DNA from: Virgibacillus dokdonensis
Lineage (GTDB): Bacteria > Bacillota > Bacilli > Bacillales > Amphibacillaceae
Direction: 5' to 3'
Length of the DNA stretch: 64,000 nt
Assembly: GCF_900166595.1 (NCBI RefSeq)
Contig: NZ_LT745763.1
Coordinates: forward strand, 2,662,986 to 2,726,985
Shown here: in pieces, positions 37,672 through 47,201 of the stretch
Position numbering within the stretch: position 1 is the first letter of the stretch
Layout of the letters: each line of letters starts with the position of its first letter
Notes under the pieces: generated by a model
The model's input: the letters and a program-made list of their open reading frames with translations, nothing else
What the model was told of the DNA's origin: nothing
Database searches by the model: none
Position numbers and translations under genes: made by a program

Positions 37672-38454
37672 TTATACGAAAACTTCCTCGATTATTCTCT
37701 CTGATTCATGATCCAGCATATTTTTATTGATCACTTCATCAGATTGCTTGTTCATTTGATCTTGAAATGCTTGCGCCTGTCCTGGTTCACCTATTACCAC
37801 TATTTTTTCCCAGCCCCTGTCTTTGGCGAACTTATCCATTTTAGGAGCTAAAGATTTATACCAACGATGTTTATTCGCTTCAAAGCGAGCGCTTAAATTG
37901 TCCTTTTGAATCGTAGGATTCCCTGGTCCCATCGCCGTTTTTTCACGCCAGTCATCTACATTAACATCTAATTCAAAATGCTTCTCCATTTCCATTTCAT
38001 TTAAATAGGATTCGATAACTCTCACTTCGCTTTGCTGCACCAACACGATCCCGGTTTTTGGGTATTCTTCTTTCAATTTCTGTAATTGTTCTAATTGTGG
38101 CGTTTCCTGCCAGAAAAATTCTGTTTCTAAACGCATTTGAACTCGTATTGCAAACCACACTTCTTCATCTGCTGTTGCAAACACAATAACACCTTTGCGA
38201 AATTGTTGTTCATTGCCTCTAATGAAATTTTCCACGTTTTGTTTTACATGTTGAAAATTACGAAGTTCTTCTTTATCATCAGATTCTTCTAAATAATGTT
38301 CGAAATTACGTATTCCGTTTTTGAAATGAATTTTCCATTCCCCACCTTGTTGTTCAGGGTCAGAAGGGTCTGTATTTAAATACATGGTAAATACTTTATC
38401 AGGACCTCCTCTTTCTACTGACTCTAATTGTTTTAGTTCTTTGTTTAAATCCAT
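37672..38454 (-). CDS. VLRF1-type eRF1-like protein
   Basis: A 260-residue protein that resembles the bacterial archaeo-eukaryotic release factor (VLRF1, baeRF) family. The core MYLNTDPSDPEQ, the GGEWKIHFKNG segment and a later GIVLVQQSEVRVIESYLNE fit that fold. Some members act in ribosome rescue, but this branch is uncharacterised. The ATG at 38454 is preferred because GGAG lies eleven bases upstream; an in-frame GTG at 38466 overlaps that site. Confidence 0.6.
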   Translation of the reverse strand: MDLNKELKQLESVERGGPDKVFTMYLNTDPSDPEQQGGEWKIHFKNGIRNFEHYLEESDDKEELRNFQHVKQNVENFIRGNEQQFRKGVIVFATADEEVWFAIRVQMRLETEFFWQETPQLEQLQKLKEEYPKTGIVLVQQSEVRVIESYLNEMEMEKHFELDVNVDDWREKTAMGPGNPTIQKDNLSARFEANKHRWYKSLAPKMDKFAKDRGWEKIVVIGEPGQAQAFQDQMNKQSDEVINKNMLDHESERIIEEVFV

Positions 38455-38643
38455 CTCTATCTTCACTCCTTCGTTGCTATCTGCTTCTTAGTAATGTATT
38501 ACCGATTGAAGTAGATCATAAACATATGGGTGAAAATACTTCTTTTAAAAATAGTTAAACTATCGCTATTTCCTCACTTGGAGGCCTTGTTTTTCTTACA
38601 AGCTAGGCCTCAAATTCTTATGTTACCCCCTAGTAGAATGAAA

Positions 38644-38958
38644 CTATGAAATGAGTTTCAAACCAACTGCTGCACTTAAAATCATGCCAATAAAAAGTAA
38701 CCTCTTCCAATCGCTAGATTCTTTAAAAAATAACATACCAACAATGGCACTGCCTACTGTTCCCATCCCTGTCCAAACAGCATAAGCCGTACTCATTGCA
38801 ATTGTTTCCATTGCAATACCAAGCAGTATGAAACTTAGTCCAAAACCTCCAAATAACCATAAAATGGACATGACACTTATCCGTTGATTCACTTTATTAA
38901 TTCCCGTAACACCGAGAATTTCACTAAACCCTGCTAATACAAGTATAAGCCAATCCAT
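38644..38958 (-). CDS. ykkD: SMR transporter subunit YkkD-like
   Basis: A 104-residue four-helix small multidrug resistance protein. The essential Glu is in AGFSEILGVTGI (residue 13). It pairs with the YkkC-like protein directly upstream; the two genes overlap by one base. In Bacillus the pair exports guanidinium, and the guanidine riboswitch upstream supports the same here. Confidence 0.88.
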   Translation of the reverse strand: MDWLILVLAGFSEILGVTGINKVNQRISVMSILWLFGGFGLSFILLGIAMETIAMSTAYAVWTGMGTVGSAIVGMLFFKESSDWKRLLFIGMILSAAVGLKLIS

Positions 38959-39296
38959 TATGACACCTCTTTCCTATCTTTTTGTGGTGTGACTAATTTT
39001 AAGCCAATAACTCCTGATACTAACAATAGAATGAGCGCCATTTTCAAAAGTCGAATTGGCTCTCCAAAAATCACTATGTCTGCTACTACTGTCCCTGCCG
39101 TCCCTATACCGGTGAATACCGCATAACTGGTACCAACCGGCAAGCGACGAGAAGCCATAATAAGCAAGTGCATACTAATATAAATAGCTATTAGCGTTAA
39201 CCCCCAATCAACCATACTGTTTGAGTGTTTTAGACCAATTACCCAGCAAATTTCAAATAAGCTAGCAATAAATACAGTATTCCAATCTTTATTCAT
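38958..39296 (-). CDS. ykkC: SMR transporter subunit YkkC-like
   Basis: A 112-residue SMR protein with four helices. The conserved Glu lies in SLFEICWVIGLKHS (about residue 13), and RRLPVGTSYAVFTGIGT is the typical GG7 loop. The ATG at 39296 follows AAAGGTG; longer ORF starts lack a site. It forms a heterodimer with YkkD. Confidence 0.88.
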   Translation of the reverse strand: MNKDWNTVFIASLFEICWVIGLKHSNSMVDWGLTLIAIYISMHLLIMASRRLPVGTSYAVFTGIGTAGTVVADIVIFGEPIRLLKMALILLLVSGVIGLKLVTPQKDRKEVS

Positions 39297-39554
39297 GCTC
39301 ATCACCTTTTTTAATCTATTTTTAACGTACTTTTGTAAGTAGTCTCCCTCAGAAATAAAGGGAGCCGCCAAGCGGTAAAGGGGGATGCATTTAACCTAAG
39401 AACTTTTGTAAACGTGGTAAACTATAGAATTTGTTGTTTGACAAGTGCTTATTTAAGGTCGAATGGATGACTTATCGCTACGCCATATTGCATGAGTCAT
39501 CATTTTCCTTATGCTATAAGCCTTATACTTTTCTATAATAGAAAAAAAGCAAAC

Positions 39555-39600
39555 AAAAAAACCCAGAAAGATATCCTATATTTAGATATCCTCCCGGGCT
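39555..39600 (-). terminator. Attenuator terminator of the guanidine leader
   Basis: On the minus strand CCCGGGAGGATATC pairs over 14 bases (with G-T pairs) with GATATCTTTCTGGG and runs into TTTTTTTG. Its 5' arm is part of the aptamer, so guanidine binding should prevent the terminator and allow expression of ykkCD. Confidence 0.85.
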
Positions 39601-39690
39601 TTTATCCCTCCGTGTACACGTCGTGGAAAACGCGCATTTTCTCTTGGTCCAGACCAGATAATAACTTATAATCTGCGGAACCCTAGAAAA
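39590..39690 (-). ncRNA. Guanidine-I (ykkC) riboswitch
   Basis: The minus strand shows the guanidine-I signature: CTAGGGTTCCG, CTGGTCTGGACCAAGAG, ACACGGAGGGATAAAAGCCCGGGAGG. The SMR pair about 260 bases downstream is the expected target. Guanidinium should turn expression on. Confidence 0.93.
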
Positions 39691-39878
39691 TTAGGTGAAA
39701 AATTTAGTCATTATCGCTTATTATAACGATATCCAAACAGGTCTGTCAAATATACTTTTTGTCTGCTAGGTGCAAACATTTAAACTAGCTACTGCCTTAT
39801 TTTAAATAACACTATTTGATTTTTTTCATAAGCCTATTATGAGATAGGTTTACTAAATTTTTCACCCATGACCTTGAG

Positions 39879-40098
39879 TTATTTTTTAGCAATCTTTACT
39901 TCTTTAATTGGATAACCATCCATTTACTCAACTATGAATTCATATCCACTATAATCTATAGCCGTTCCAGTAGAAACATCAAGGTTTTTCATGAATATCC
40001 AACCACCAATTGTATCTATTTCTTCATCCGAAAGTTCAATATCAAGCAAACCATTTACTTCTTTTAAAAAAATTCTCGAAACTATTCTAGCATTAGCT
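39879..40098 (-). pseudogene. Remnant of a CorC/HlyC-type membrane protein
   Basis: On the minus strand the translation reads EVNGLLDIELSDEEIDTIGGWIF, then IDYSGYEFIVE, a stop, and MDGYPIKEVKIAKK. This matches the transporter-associated domain at the C-terminus of CorC/HlyC-family proteins. The upstream membrane and CBS domains are missing, and the remnant is cut by an internal TAA. It is a decayed gene. Confidence 0.7.
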
Positions 40099-40240
40099 TA
40101 ATACCCGCTATACGTCTATAACTATTAAAATTATTTAGTTGAAGAATCATATATAATCTGCATTTAATTATTGTAACCGTAACAGCCTGTTGAAAAAGAA
40201 CATCCACTATGTAAACTATGTAGTGCACACTTTTTACTTT

Positions 40241-41749
40241 CTAATACTCTTTATCTTGTTTTACTTTTTTATAATCACTTGACAACATCCGTGTAAATGA
40301 GATGATCATGAGCAACAATATGACCGTAAATGGGAGCGCCGATATTAACGAAACGGTTTGCAAAGCTTCTAAACCTCCTGCTAATAAAAGTACAATAGCA
40401 ATAGCAGTTATCAAAAGCCCCCAGACAATTTTTGTCACTAATGCTGGGTTTAAGCTTCCTTTTGAAGTCATTACACCAAGGATATATGTTGCAGAGTCTG
40501 CTGAAGTCACAAGGAATGTAAATATTAGAAATATAGATAGGATAGAAAGTATATTTGTCATCGGCAAATGCTGATACGTTTCAAACAGGGCTACTGCAAT
40601 ATCTACATTCACAGCTTGAGCTATAGAAGTTCCATTCATTAAATCATTATATACAGCTGTCCCTCCAAAAGTCGCAATCCAGATACAAGCAATTGCTGGT
40701 GAAACGACCAATACTCCTAAAACATATTGACGAATACTTCTTCCTCTAGATACGCGCGCTACAAATGCTCCAACAAATGGAGACCAAGCAATAGCCCAAG
40801 CCCAATAGAAAATAGTCCATTCCCTTACCCAAGTATCTCCTGTATAAGGGGTTAAACGAAGACTATAATGAATGTAACTTGATAAGTAATCACCTAATCC
40901 TAAAACGAGTGTATTCAAAATAAAAACAGTGGGGCCTGCTAAAAATACAAACACTAATAACAGTAGACAAAGCCCTAAATTAATATTGCTCAACCATTTT
41001 ATTCCTCTATCTAATCCTGTGCTTGATGATATTAAGTAGGTTACAAGCATGACTCCAGCAATACCCATTTGTACCCATATGGAAGTCGGTACATCGAAAA
41101 CAGACTTTAAGCCACCATTCATCTGAAGTATTCCTAATCCCAAAGACGTAGCTACTCCCATCACAGTCGCTACTACCGCTAGAGTATCCACTGTATTTGC
41201 AATCGATTTATTTTCACCTATGATTGGTTGAATGGAAGTTGAAATTAATCCTCGTTGCTTTTTTCTAAACTGTAAATAGGATATAACAAGTCCTACAATC
41301 GCAAATACAGACCATTGGCTAATTCCCCAATGAAAAAAGGCGTAACCCATAGCAACTCTCGCTGCCTCCTCTGTCATAGCTTCTACTTCAGGAAATGGGG
41401 TGTTAAAAAAATGACTCATTGGTTCTGCTACGCCCCAAAAAACAAGACCTGCTCCGAAACCAGCTGAAAAAAGCATGCCAACCCAGGTAAAAAAAGAGTA
41501 TTCTGGTTTGGAATGCACTGCTCCTAATTTTATCTTCCCATACTTACTCACAGATAAAATAATTAAAAATGCAACAAAGATAAACACAGCCAAGAGGTAA
41601 AACCAACCAAAATTAATAGTTGTAAAATTAAACATTTTTTCCGCTACAGCGCCAAAACGATTTGGCATAATCGCGCCAACAATAACAAGTAATAGCACAA
41701 CAAACGCTGACACATAAAAAACTGGGTTGTTAAAAGTATTTTTTTTCAT
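40241..41749 (-). CDS. BCCT-family betaine/choline transporter
   Basis: A 502-residue transporter with twelve hydrophobic segments. The BCCT signatures are HWGISQWSVFA (about 138) and YWAWAIAWSPFVGAFVARVSRGR (substrate box near 310-335, with Trp residues for trimethylammonium). It takes up glycine betaine or related solutes by sodium symport under osmotic stress. The family does not give the substrate more precisely. GGAA precedes the ATG. Confidence 0.92.
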   Translation of the reverse strand: MKKNTFNNPVFYVSAFVVLLLVIVGAIMPNRFGAVAEKMFNFTTINFGWFYLLAVFIFVAFLIILSVSKYGKIKLGAVHSKPEYSFFTWVGMLFSAGFGAGLVFWGVAEPMSHFFNTPFPEVEAMTEEAARVAMGYAFFHWGISQWSVFAIVGLVISYLQFRKKQRGLISTSIQPIIGENKSIANTVDTLAVVATVMGVATSLGLGILQMNGGLKSVFDVPTSIWVQMGIAGVMLVTYLISSSTGLDRGIKWLSNINLGLCLLLLVFVFLAGPTVFILNTLVLGLGDYLSSYIHYSLRLTPYTGDTWVREWTIFYWAWAIAWSPFVGAFVARVSRGRSIRQYVLGVLVVSPAIACIWIATFGGTAVYNDLMNGTSIAQAVNVDIAVALFETYQHLPMTNILSILSIFLIFTFLVTSADSATYILGVMTSKGSLNPALVTKIVWGLLITAIAIVLLLAGGLEALQTVSLISALPFTVILLLMIISFTRMLSSDYKKVKQDKEY

Positions 41750-41948
41750 AACAATTCCTTTCTACTTGATTTACAGGTTTTATTTCTAGAATAAGGGGGG
41801 AGTAACACGCGAACAAAATAAATAAGAGGGATACGTTAATGTATACCCAAATAAAAAAACAATAAACCTAATTTTCTAATATTTATGTGTAAGCTAAGAT
41901 CTTCTCTTCCTATTCTATTAAATCTTGTAAAGCCAGACATAAGAAATA
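41750..41948. other. Intergenic region, no gene seen
   Basis: Leader of the BCCT gene; no ORF or RNA motif is visible. Two terminators follow at 41949 and 42034. Confidence 0.5.
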
Positions 41949-42000
41949 AAAAAACTACAGACTTCGTCAAACCTTTATACCGAAATCTATAGTTTTTTTA
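41949..42000. terminator. Bidirectional terminator
   Basis: AAAAAACTACAGACTTCG pairs with CGAAATCTATAGTTTTTT (G-T pairs included), with T tracts on both strands. Confidence 0.75.
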
Positions 42001-42033
42001 TGCTATGAACGCTAAATGATTATACTTTCCAAA

Positions 42034-42077
42034 AAATAAAGAAAGCCGTCCTCATTTGAGAACGACTTTCTCTTATA
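42034..42077 (-). terminator. Terminator of the CwlO-like gene
   Basis: On the minus strand AGAAAGTCGTTCTC pairs with GAGGACGGCTTTCT and is followed by TTATTTTTT. It begins four bases after the gene stop. Confidence 0.85.
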
Positions 42078-42080
42078 CTA

Positions 42081-43334
42081 TTAAAGAACGCGGCGTACAT
42101 GTCCTTTAAATGCATTGCTCCAGTATGAATTAGACATGCTCTCTATGGAAACTCCTGGTGTACTTTGCGCACCAATGAAATTACCTCCACCCATGTAAAT
42201 AGCGACATGTCCATTTTTCTTATAAGTATCAAAGAAAACTAGATCTCCAGGTTGAATTTCACTGTATGAGATTTTTTGACCTACATTTACTAATGCGCTT
42301 GTGCTTGATGGAATAGAGTAGCCACCTTGTGCAAATGCCCAAGATACAAATCCAGAACAATCAAAGCCGCTTGGTCCCTTTCCTCCCCAAACATAAGGCA
42401 CACCTAAATGTTGACGTCCAGAATTAACAATTGTACTTACACTGCCACTTCCAGCTGACACTTTTGGTGCAGAAGAAGAGCTTTTACTTTTTGTTTCGCT
42501 TTTACTACCTAGCGTTTGCAATTCTCCGCCATTAGAAGTATTACTACGAGTTGCAGCTTCAGATTGACGTTCAACTTGCATGCTTTGTCTTACTTCTGCT
42601 TGAAGATCAGCAAGATTGTTATCTTTGATTTCTAAGTCTTCTTTTAAACCTTCAAGATCAGCTTTTTTATCTTTTAGTTTTGCTTCTTTTTTCTCGTTTT
42701 CTTCTTTTTGTTGTTTAATAGTTTCCTGTATACCTTTTAATTCAACTTGTAATGCTTCCATCTCCTCTAAACTATTAACAACTTTATCTTTCTTCTCATT
42801 CACTTCTTTTTTATCTTTCTCTTGTTCTTCTATTAAATTAGCATCTGAATTTGTAATTTTATTAACAGCTGATACACGGTTAATAAATTCACCAAAGTCC
42901 TTAGAACCAAAAATAACTTCTAAGTAGTTAACGTCACCACCACTTTTTTGATAAGAAACAGCACGTTCTTTTAACTTATTAAAGCGTTTCTCGATTGCAT
43001 CTTCCAGTGTTGCTATCTCTTTTTCAAGCTTGTCCACTTCTTGTTCTTTTTTAGCAATATCGGCTTGCACTTTTTCGATTTGCGCTTTATTTTCTTTCAT
43101 TGCATCATCGAATTGCGTGATTTGTTGATTCAACTCTTCTAATTCAACTAGCACATCAGCAATTTTCGCTTCTGCTTTTGAAAGATCGGCTTTAATTGCT
43201 TCTCGATCACTTTGAATTTCTGTTTGCTTATCTTTTAAGTTCCCTAGTGTCTCCGCTTGCACCTGTGTATGAAAAAATGCACTGCTAAATCCAACGACTG
43301 TCACAGTCGCAACTGTTACAATTGACTTCTTCAA
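42081..43334 (-). CDS. CwlO-like peptidoglycan DL-endopeptidase
   Basis: A 417-residue secreted protein starting at TTG after GGGGG. The signal peptide covers the first 27 residues (KKSIVTVATVTVVGFSSAFF). Residues 30-250 form a long coiled coil. A Ser-rich linker leads to a C-terminal NlpC/P60 domain with the catalytic Cys in FDCSGFV (near 328) and His in NGHVAIY (near 378). It cuts the peptide cross-bridges for cell elongation, like CwlO of B. subtilis. Confidence 0.9.
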   Translation of the reverse strand: MKKSIVTVATVTVVGFSSAFFHTQVQAETLGNLKDKQTEIQSDREAIKADLSKAEAKIADVLVELEELNQQITQFDDAMKENKAQIEKVQADIAKKEQEVDKLEKEIATLEDAIEKRFNKLKERAVSYQKSGGDVNYLEVIFGSKDFGEFINRVSAVNKITNSDANLIEEQEKDKKEVNEKKDKVVNSLEEMEALQVELKGIQETIKQQKEENEKKEAKLKDKKADLEGLKEDLEIKDNNLADLQAEVRQSMQVERQSEAATRSNTSNGGELQTLGSKSETKSKSSSSAPKVSAGSGSVSTIVNSGRQHLGVPYVWGGKGPSGFDCSGFVSWAFAQGGYSIPSSTSALVNVGQKISYSEIQPGDLVFFDTYKKNGHVAIYMGGGNFIGAQSTPGVSIESMSNSYWSNAFKGHVRRVL

Positions 43335-43524
43335 GATACTCCCCCGCTTTTTACATAGAATTTTTTATATGTATCTATCTTTTTGCTGTAGCTAATAATA
43401 GATTTTAAATTATGTATAACTATCTTAGTAGGCAACTCGTATTATAACAGCTAAAAGTTGCAAGCGTGTTATAGTAATATTACAATTATATTTCAAATAC
43501 GACATAATGTTTTACTTTTCATGA

Positions 43525-43560
43525 AAAGAAGCGTTTATTCGCTAACGAACAACGCTTCTC
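43525..43560 (-). terminator. Terminator of aceA
   Basis: On the minus strand AGAAGCGTTGTTCG pairs with CGAATAAACGCTTCT, followed by TTTTC. It lies 46 bases after the aceA stop. Confidence 0.8.
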
Positions 43561-43605
43561 CGGGGATATTTCGAAATATAAATGAAGTTCATAGATTATA
43601 TTTAC

Positions 43606-44883
43606 TTATAAAGAAAATTGTTCTTCTTCTGTTGAACCTTTTAATGCAGCCGTTGAGGACGTACCTCCAGAAACCACCTGTGCGACTTCATCAAAATACC
43701 CAGTTCCTACTTCTCGTTGATGTCTTGTAGCAGTATATCCATATTTTTCGCTATCAAATTCATTTTGTTGTAACTCCGAATATGCCTTCATACCTTCTGT
43801 TTTATATTTTCTTGCCAATTCAAACATACTATAATTAAGAGCGTGAAATCCTGCTAACGTAACAAACTGGAATTTATATCCAAGTTCTGCTATTCTATTC
43901 TGGAACTGAGCAATTTCTTCATCTGTCAACTTTTTCTTCCAATTAAATGATGGTGAACAATTATAAGCTAACATTTTGTTTGGATATTTTTCGTGTATCG
44001 CCTCGGCAAATTGTTTAGCTTCTTCGTAATTTGGTTCTGAAGTTTCACACCAGATTAAATCAGCATAAGGCGCATACGCAAGTCCCCTTGCGATCGCTTG
44101 ATGAATACCAGATTTCGTCTTATAAAAGCCTTCTGTTGTTCTCTCTCCAGTAATAAATCGAGCATCATAAGGATCTACATCACTCGTAATCAAATCGGCC
44201 GCATTTGCATCGGTTCTAGCAACAATAATAGTAGGTGTTCCCATTACATCCGCAGCCAATCGAGCAGCAATCAAATTTCGTACCGCTGTTTGTGTAGGTA
44301 GCAATACTTTACCGCCTAAATGGCCACATTTTTTCTCTGAAGCTAGTTGATCCTCAAAATGTACACCTGAAGCACCTGCCTCAATCATTGATTTCATAAG
44401 TTCGAATACATTTAATTGACCACCAAAACCAGCTTCTGCATCAGCGACAATTGGCGCAAACCAATCGATATCCTCTTTCCCCTCTGAATAATGAATTTGA
44501 TCCGCTCGTTGCAATGCTTGATTTATCCGCTTTACTACATTTGGTACACTATTCACAGGGTACAAGCTTTGGTCTGGATACATTTGCCCTGCTAAGTTCG
44601 CATCTGCAGCTACTTGCCAACCACTAAGATAAATTGCTTTTAATCCAGCTTTAACTTGTTGAACAGCTTGATTTCCTGTTAAAGCTCCAAGTGCATGAAT
44701 GTAATCTTCCGTTTGTAATAATTCCCATAATTTCTCCGATCCTTTTTCTGCCAATGTGTATGCTATATCCACGGAACCCCTTAAACGAATAACTTTTTCC
44801 GCACTATAAGGCCTTTCTACACCTATCCACCGTTCATCATTTTCCCAAGCTTTCTGTAATTTTTCTACACGTTCAGTTACCAT
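43606..44883 (-). CDS. aceA: Isocitrate lyase
   Basis: A 425-residue isocitrate lyase of the glyoxylate bypass. The catalytic cysteine is in [14 protein letters not shown] (near residue 185), and Mg ligands lie in [10 protein letters not shown]. It splits isocitrate into glyoxylate and succinate, letting the cell grow on fatty acids or acetate; the fad operon in the same window fits. No malate synthase gene is nearby. GGGGG precedes the ATG. Confidence 0.95.
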   Translation of the reverse strand: MVTERVEKLQKAWENDERWIGVERPYSAEKVIRLRGSVDIAYTLAEKGSEKLWELLQTEDYIHALGALTGNQAVQQVKAGLKAIYLSGWQVAADANLAGQMYPDQSLYPVNSVPNVVKRINQALQRADQIHYSEGKEDIDWFAPIVADAEAGFGGQLNVFELMKSMIEAGASGVHFEDQLASEKKCGHLGGKVLLPTQTAVRNLIAARLAADVMGTPTIIVARTDANAADLITSDVDPYDARFITGERTTEGFYKTKSGIHQAIARGLAYAPYADLIWCETSEPNYEEAKQFAEAIHEKYPNKMLAYNCSPSFNWKKKLTDEEIAQFQNRIAELGYKFQFVTLAGFHALNYSMFELARKYKTEGMKAYSELQQNEFDSEKYGYTATRHQREVGTGYFDEVAQVVSGGTSSTAALKGSTEEEQFSL

Positions 44884-44942
44884 TGTAAATTTCCCCCTTT
44901 ATTAGTACTTAAAAACTCCCTTTGTTATAATACAAATATTAT

Positions 44943-45124
44943 TGTTATATAACATAAACACCAAAAAAATTAATCCTGTTTCTTAGAAAGACAATGATCA
45001 CATTCCTGAATGATACTTTTTCCATCTACAGCTTTCCCACATTCTGGACACATTGTAAATTCTTTTTGCACTTTCACCCCTCCTTTTATATAACAGTTAT
45101 ATTTTAAATACTTTTGTTATAACA
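44943..45124. promoter_or_regulatory. Cluster of GTTATA-type palindromes around the zinc-ribbon gene
   Basis: Three perfect palindromes lie here: TGTTATATAACA (44943-44954), ATATAACAGTTATAT (45088-45102) and TGTTATAACA (45115-45124). The first is upstream of aceA, the others upstream of the small zinc-ribbon gene. The middle one is 11 of 14 identical to a PerR box. A common regulator is likely, but which one is unclear. Confidence 0.5.
44970..45071 (-). CDS. Small zinc-ribbon protein, 33 residues
   Basis: A 33-residue ORF starting at GTG seven bases after GGAGG. Two CxxC pairs (CPECGK at about residue 8 and CDHC near 26) form a likely zinc ribbon. It reads toward aceA on the same strand and is preceded by two palindromes. 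No known family is certain. The strong ribosome site and the paired cysteines support it as a real gene. Confidence 0.65.
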   Translation of the reverse strand: MQKEFTMCPECGKAVDGKSIIQECDHCLSKKQD

Positions 45125-45416
45125 CAGTTTATGGGATTTACTTGAAAAATGCAACCCTTTTTTTCAATTTGGTTGAAATATTTTTAAAGTTCATGGAAAA
45201 TAGATGAGGATACCAAGTTTTGTCTTATATATAAAGTGCTTTTACATCCACTTTAAAAGTGTTCTTGTAAGGAAAAAGTGAAGGAGAAATAAAGTTGTAC
45301 AATTTTGATTTCATAGCTTAGAACCCGAACCCTTTCCTTTGTACCTTTAACCCTTATAGTACTAAATAATCCGATAAGACAAGCTTTTATGTAATACATC
45401 TAGGAGATGAACTATA
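45125..45416. other. Intergenic region, no gene seen
   Basis: No ORF or RNA motif is visible between the palindromes and the start of the exporter-like gene at 45417. Confidence 0.5.
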
Positions 45417-46451
45417 GTGAAACCTTCCCATTTTATTGGCAGCAGAGTTGTAAAAACTGGTGTCGCAGTTTTTCTTACCGCTTGGATTTGCGAGCTGTTT
45501 CATGCCCCAGCTGTGTTTGCTGTAATAACAGCTATCGTAACGATCGAGCCAACTGTAGCTGATTCCATACGTAAAGGGTTTATACGCTTTCCTGCCTCAG
45601 CAATTGGCGCTGCTTACTCCGTATTTTTTATATATTTATTTGGAAATTCGCCAATAACCTATGCGCTTGCAGCAACATTGACAATTGTCACTTGTTTTCG
45701 CCTAAAACTGCACGCAGGACTATTAGTTGCTACGCTTACAGCAGTAGCAATGATCGAAGTCATTCATAGCAATTATTTTATATCCTTTCTTATTCGCCTA
45801 GGAACAACTACAATCGGCTTAGTTGTTTCTACTGCCGTCAATATGTTTGTTCTACCACCTGATTATACATCACATATCACGGAAAATATGATGACCATTC
45901 GAAAACGTTTAGCGACTAGAATTAAAAAAGTATTCTATGCAGTAACAGCTGAACAGCCAATAACAGCGGTCCATTCATTACATTCATCAGATGATGTATA
46001 TAAAAAAATTCGCCAAACGGAAACACTTATCCAATTCCAAAAAGAAGAAGCCAAATATCATCCACTAACAAGTAGCGAAAAGAAATTTTTCAAGCAAATA
46101 GAAAAACAGCTAGCAAGCTTAAAACTAATTCATTACCATATTGATAATGTTCTTACCACGAAGTTGAGAAATGACCTTTGGATGGACCATGAAAAAAAGA
46201 TTATTAGAGAGGTTGTTGATGAATTGGTGGACACTTTCCACCATAAAACCAAGTTAAATCAAACGGATATTTGCAATTTAAGAGAACTTTATTGGCGAGA
46301 AAATGGAGTTGCCAGTCGAAAGCCAGATGCAAATATTGCAAATCTTCCACCTGAATTAATTATTACGTATGAGTTACTTACCATTTGTCAGCTAACGAAT
46401 CGTTTCTTAGAGTATGGGAATAATGTTGACGTGGTAAATTCATCTGATTAA
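45417..46451 (+). CDS. Aromatic acid exporter-like (FUSC/DUF939) protein
   Basis: A 344-residue membrane protein starting at GTG. About five or six hydrophobic segments fill residues 10-145 (TGVAVFLTAWICELFHAPAV), followed by a soluble helical part (about 160-340). This is the aromatic-acid-exporter family of Bacillus (YqjA/YgaE type). The substrate is not known. It reads rightward, convergent with liaR. Confidence 0.75.
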   Translation: MKPSHFIGSRVVKTGVAVFLTAWICELFHAPAVFAVITAIVTIEPTVADSIRKGFIRFPASAIGAAYSVFFIYLFGNSPITYALAATLTIVTCFRLKLHAGLLVATLTAVAMIEVIHSNYFISFLIRLGTTTIGLVVSTAVNMFVLPPDYTSHITENMMTIRKRLATRIKKVFYAVTAEQPITAVHSLHSSDDVYKKIRQTETLIQFQKEEAKYHPLTSSEKKFFKQIEKQLASLKLIHYHIDNVLTTKLRNDLWMDHEKKIIREVVDELVDTFHHKTKLNQTDICNLRELYWRENGVASRKPDANIANLPPELIITYELLTICQLTNRFLEYGNNVDVVNSSD

Positions 46452-46534
46452 CAACGGCTATATGCGGTTAAGAAAGCTAAACTTATCGCCAAGTTTCATG
46501 TCAAGGAGCAAATTATTTCAAAAAATATTACAGT

Positions 46535-46570
46535 ACAAAAAAACGAGCTCTCCGACACTCGTTTTTTGTA
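46535..46570. terminator. Bidirectional terminator between exporter-like gene and liaR
   Basis: AAAAAACGAGCT pairs with AGTGTCGTTTTTT-type arm (AAAAAACGAG / CTCGTTTTTT). It lies just beyond the liaR stop and has T tracts on both strands. Confidence 0.8.
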
Positions 46571-46571
46571 C

Positions 46572-47201
46572 TTATTCAACTAAATGATTTTTAAAAGCAT
46601 ATATAACAGCTTGCGTGCGATCTTGCACTTCTAACTTAGATAAAATATTACTTACATGTACTTTTACCGTTTTTAACGAAATAAACAATTGATCGGCAAT
46701 TTCTTGATTTGTTTTTCCTTGAGCGACTAACAACAAAATTTCCCGTTCCCTTTCTGTTAAAGCTTCGTGCAAAGCGCGTTCTGGAGAACGCATACGATTC
46801 ATAATTTTCCCTGTCACTTCTGGCTCCAACACAGTTTGTCCTTCAAAGGTTGCCCGAATTGCTTTAGCTATTTCTTCCGCTTTCGATGTTTTCAACATAT
46901 AACTTGTTGCACCTGCTTCTAAAGCGGGGTACACTTTCTCATCATCTAAAAAGCTAGTCACAATAATTATTTTAGCTTCTGGCCATTGTTCAATAATGAG
47001 CCGTGTTGCCTCAATTCCGTCCATTTCTTTCATAACAAGATCCATTAAAATTATATCCGGCTTTAACGTTAACGCTAGTTCTACAGCTTCTCCTCCATCA
47101 GCTGCCTCTGCAACAACTTCTATATCTGGCTGGGCCGCTAAATAAGAAGTTACTCCAATACGTACCATTTCATGGTCATCAGCAAATAATACATGTATCA
47201 C
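46572..47201 (-). CDS. liaR: LiaR-like response regulator
   Basis: A 209-residue NarL/LuxR-type response regulator. The phospho-acceptor Asp is in ILMDLVMKEMDG (near 54), and the C-terminal LuxR helix-turn-helix is QEIADQLFISLKTVKVHVSNIL. The GTG start overlaps the liaS stop (GTGA). Together with LiaF and LiaS it responds to cell-envelope stress. Confidence 0.9.
   Translation of the reverse strand: MIHVLFADDHEMVRIGVTSYLAAQPDIEVVAEAADGGEAVELALTLKPDIILMDLVMKEMDGIEATRLIIEQWPEAKIIIVTSFLDDEKVYPALEAGATSYMLKTSKAEEIAKAIRATFEGQTVLEPEVTGKIMNRMRSPERALHEALTEREREILLLVAQGKTNQEIADQLFISLKTVKVHVSNILSKLEVQDRTQAVIYAFKNHLVE

Noticed and set aside
43335..43524. WalR box upstream of the CwlO-like gene
   Set aside because: Only partial half-sites (TTACA) are seen, without the proper direct repeat.
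43458..43730. ORF of 90 residues on the plus strand
   Set aside because: It overlaps the aceA 3' end and terminator and lacks a ribosome-binding site.
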